A stretch of 64,000 nt of DNA. Origin: Anaerobacillus arseniciselenatis. GTDB taxonomy: Bacteria; Bacillota; Bacilli; Bacillales; Anaerobacillaceae. The stretch covers positions 124,001 to 188,000 of the forward strand of contig NZ_MLQQ01000018.1 of the NCBI RefSeq assembly GCF_001865995.1, written 5' to 3'. Of this stretch, positions 62,763 to 64,000 are shown in pieces. Numbering within the stretch: the stretch's first letter is position 1; the number at the start of each line of letters is the position of its first letter. The position numbers were made by a program, and so were the translations under genes. The notes beneath the pieces were generated by a model. That model worked only from the letters and a program-made list of their open reading frames with translations, did no database searches and had not been told where the DNA came from.

Positions 62763-64000
62763 ATGAATTGGAAAAAAATGAAGTGGGCAACACCCTTCTT
62801 AGCAGCAGCTATATTGGTTGGTTGTAATACTGGTGGAGACAGTGTAGATGAAGCAACTCAAGAAGAGGCACCGTCGTTATACCCCGTTGAACTGGATGAA
62901 GTAACGAAGGGGCTGCTTACAGATGAAATAAAATTATCAGGAAATGTAATGCCGAGTAAACAAATGGTCGTTCTCCCAATGCTTACAGGGGAAGTAACAA
63001 AAGTAAATGTGGCAAATGGTGATCAAGTAGAAAAAGGAGATATTTTAATTGAAATAGATGCTTCAGATATTGAATTAAATGTGGCTCAAGCTCAAGCGGG
63101 TCTCGATGCGGCAAGAGCGAATCTAGCAGGATCAAGACAGATGCGGGAGCAAAGTATGAAACAAGCGCAACTTCAATTAGACCAAGCAACTGATCTATTA
63201 AAACAGCTAGATGAACTAGAAGGAGATGGAAGCATCGATACAGATGAAATTCCGTCTAACCTTCAAGAAATCATTCAAAACCTAGTTGGGGCCAATATGC
63301 CAGGTGATTTTGATCGAAAGCAAGCTGAAATGGCCGTAGAGCAAGCTGAAACAGCTTTGGAGCAAGCGAGAAGTACGACACAAATCGAAGCGGCTGAAGC
63401 TTCTGTAAAACAAGCCGAAATTGCTGTTGAAATGGCAGAAAAACAACTAACGAATGCCGTTATAAGGGCGCCGATTTCTGGACAAGTTACGAACTTCACA
63501 GCAGTTGTCGGTCAAATGGTGTCGCCGCAAGCACCATTATCACAAATTGTTCAAATGGAAGAGCCACTTGTTCAAATGAATGTGAATGAATCGGTGCTTC
63601 CTTCTTTAAAAAGAGATCAGGATGTTGAGGTAGTGATAAAATCATTAAATAGAGCGTATAAAGGGACAATTTCGTACATCAGTATCATGCCTGCTGAGCA
63701 ATCACTTTCTTATCCAGTAGAAATTAAAATAAATGATGGCGATGAAAATTTACGTGTTGGTATGATGGCTGAAGTGATCGTCACTGTATCGGATGAACAG
63801 AAACAAACGGTCGTCCCTGTAGATGCAATCATCACAGAAAATAATAAAACGATTGCTTATGTGACAAATGATGGCGAAACTGTAGAGCGTCGTAAAGTAA
63901 CAATCGCCTCAGAAACCGTAGATTTTTATAGTATTGAAGCAGGTTTAGAACCTGGGGAATTCGTTATCGTTCGTGGAGCTCATCAACTTTATGATGGAGC
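62763..64000 (+). CDS. Efflux RND/ABC transporter periplasmic-type adaptor, lipoprotein (3' end outside window)
   Basis: At least 412 codons are visible and the frame runs off the end. A lipoprotein signal ends at the lipobox ILVGC22. The HlyD/AcrA-type layout follows: biotinyl-lipoyl half (GEVTKVNVANGDQVEKGDIL), a coiled-coil hairpin (about 100-225, rich in QAE repeats), the second lipoyl half (TNAVIRAPISGQVTNF), then a beta-barrel and membrane-proximal domain. In Gram-positives such adaptors pair with MacB- or YknYZ-type ABC or RND pumps, whose genes should follow. GAGGAGG precedes the ATG. Confidence 0.9.
   Translation, partial: MNWKKMKWATPFLAAAILVGCNTGGDSVDEATQEEAPSLYPVELDEVTKGLLTDEIKLSGNVMPSKQMVVLPMLTGEVTKVNVANGDQVEKGDILIEIDASDIELNVAQAQAGLDAARANLAGSRQMREQSMKQAQLQLDQATDLLKQLDELEGDGSIDTDEIPSNLQEIIQNLVGANMPGDFDRKQAEMAVEQAETALEQARSTTQIEAAEASVKQAEIAVEMAEKQLTNAVIRAPISGQVTNFTAVVGQMVSPQAPLSQIVQMEEPLVQMNVNESVLPSLKRDQDVEVVIKSLNRAYKGTISYISIMPAEQSLSYPVEIKINDGDENLRVGMMAEVIVTVSDEQKQTVVPVDAIITENNKTIAYVTNDGETVERRKVTIASETVDFYSIEAGLEPGEFVIVRGAHQLYDG

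Overview
The window reads as chromosome of a low-GC, endospore-forming Bacillaceae. Gene starts carry strong AGGAGG-type Shine-Dalgarno sequences and TTG/GTG starts are common. The order CoA-binding protein (YneT-like) - parE - parC is the Bacillus one. Sporulation-type genes are present: a SpoIID/LytB-domain protein and a 24-codon YjcZ-type gene. The gene content (anaerobic GlpABC dehydrogenase, BCCT osmolyte transporter, MoaA, a candidate selenoprotein) fits a facultatively anaerobic or anaerobic, perhaps alkaliphilic bacillus such as Anaerobacillus. The genus is an inference. I see no prophage, CRISPR array, IS transposase, tRNA or rRNA gene.

Layout. 1-5 kb: end of a DinG-type helicase, moaA, a HesB-like protein, an M32 carboxypeptidase. 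5-12 kb: YkuK-like protein, CapA-type protein, glycerophosphodiesterase, thiolase, a GH18 envelope glycosidase, a universal stress protein. 12-17.6 kb: yneT-like gene, parE, parC. 17.8-19.3 kb: pirin and azoreductase genes, each behind a sigma-A promoter overlapped by an MhqR-like operator. 19.7-22.8 kb: ZTP riboswitch, serA, an acetamidase/formamidase. 23-28 kb: SDR, MEDS-domain histidine kinase, the large SRP RNA (minus strand), SpoIID-like protein. 28.5-38.5 kb: two MFS exporters, a hydroxyacid dehydrogenase, patatin, a repeat-containing coiled-coil protein, and a run TetR - SDR - methyltransferase - nagA. 38.9-46.7 kb: BCCT transporter, RlmI-type methyltransferase, Toprim protein, D-cysteine desulfhydrase-like enzyme, UPF1-like helicase, ArsR regulator. 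47-50.9 kb: NDH-2 behind two Rex-like operators, the UGA-containing methyltransferase, a TraB/GumN lipoprotein. 51-64 kb: MOSC protein, second CapA, glpABC behind a terminator-type leader, SET protein, C26 hydrolase plus GGCT-like protein, and the start of an efflux adaptor.

Most notable: the ArsM-like methyltransferase at 48966-49703 has an in-frame TGA exactly where this family has Cys (W-S-N-[TGA]-I-G-G-A). It continues for 46 more family-like codons, and a 6-bp hairpin with an AGTTA loop starts its loop 17 nt after the TGA, as in bacterial SECIS elements. I read it as a selenoprotein; the Sec machinery lies outside the window.

The second theme is the density of intergenic palindromic repeats. 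Family A (about 90-120 bp, TGAATTTCATAAT termini) has about 11 copies or fragments, one of which supplies the last codons of a helicase gene. Family B (about 80 bp) has five copies with a conserved core and arms that differ between copies but stay self-complementary. Family C is made of terminator-like hairpins. There is also a 5 x 52-bp tandem array starting inside the nagA stop codon.
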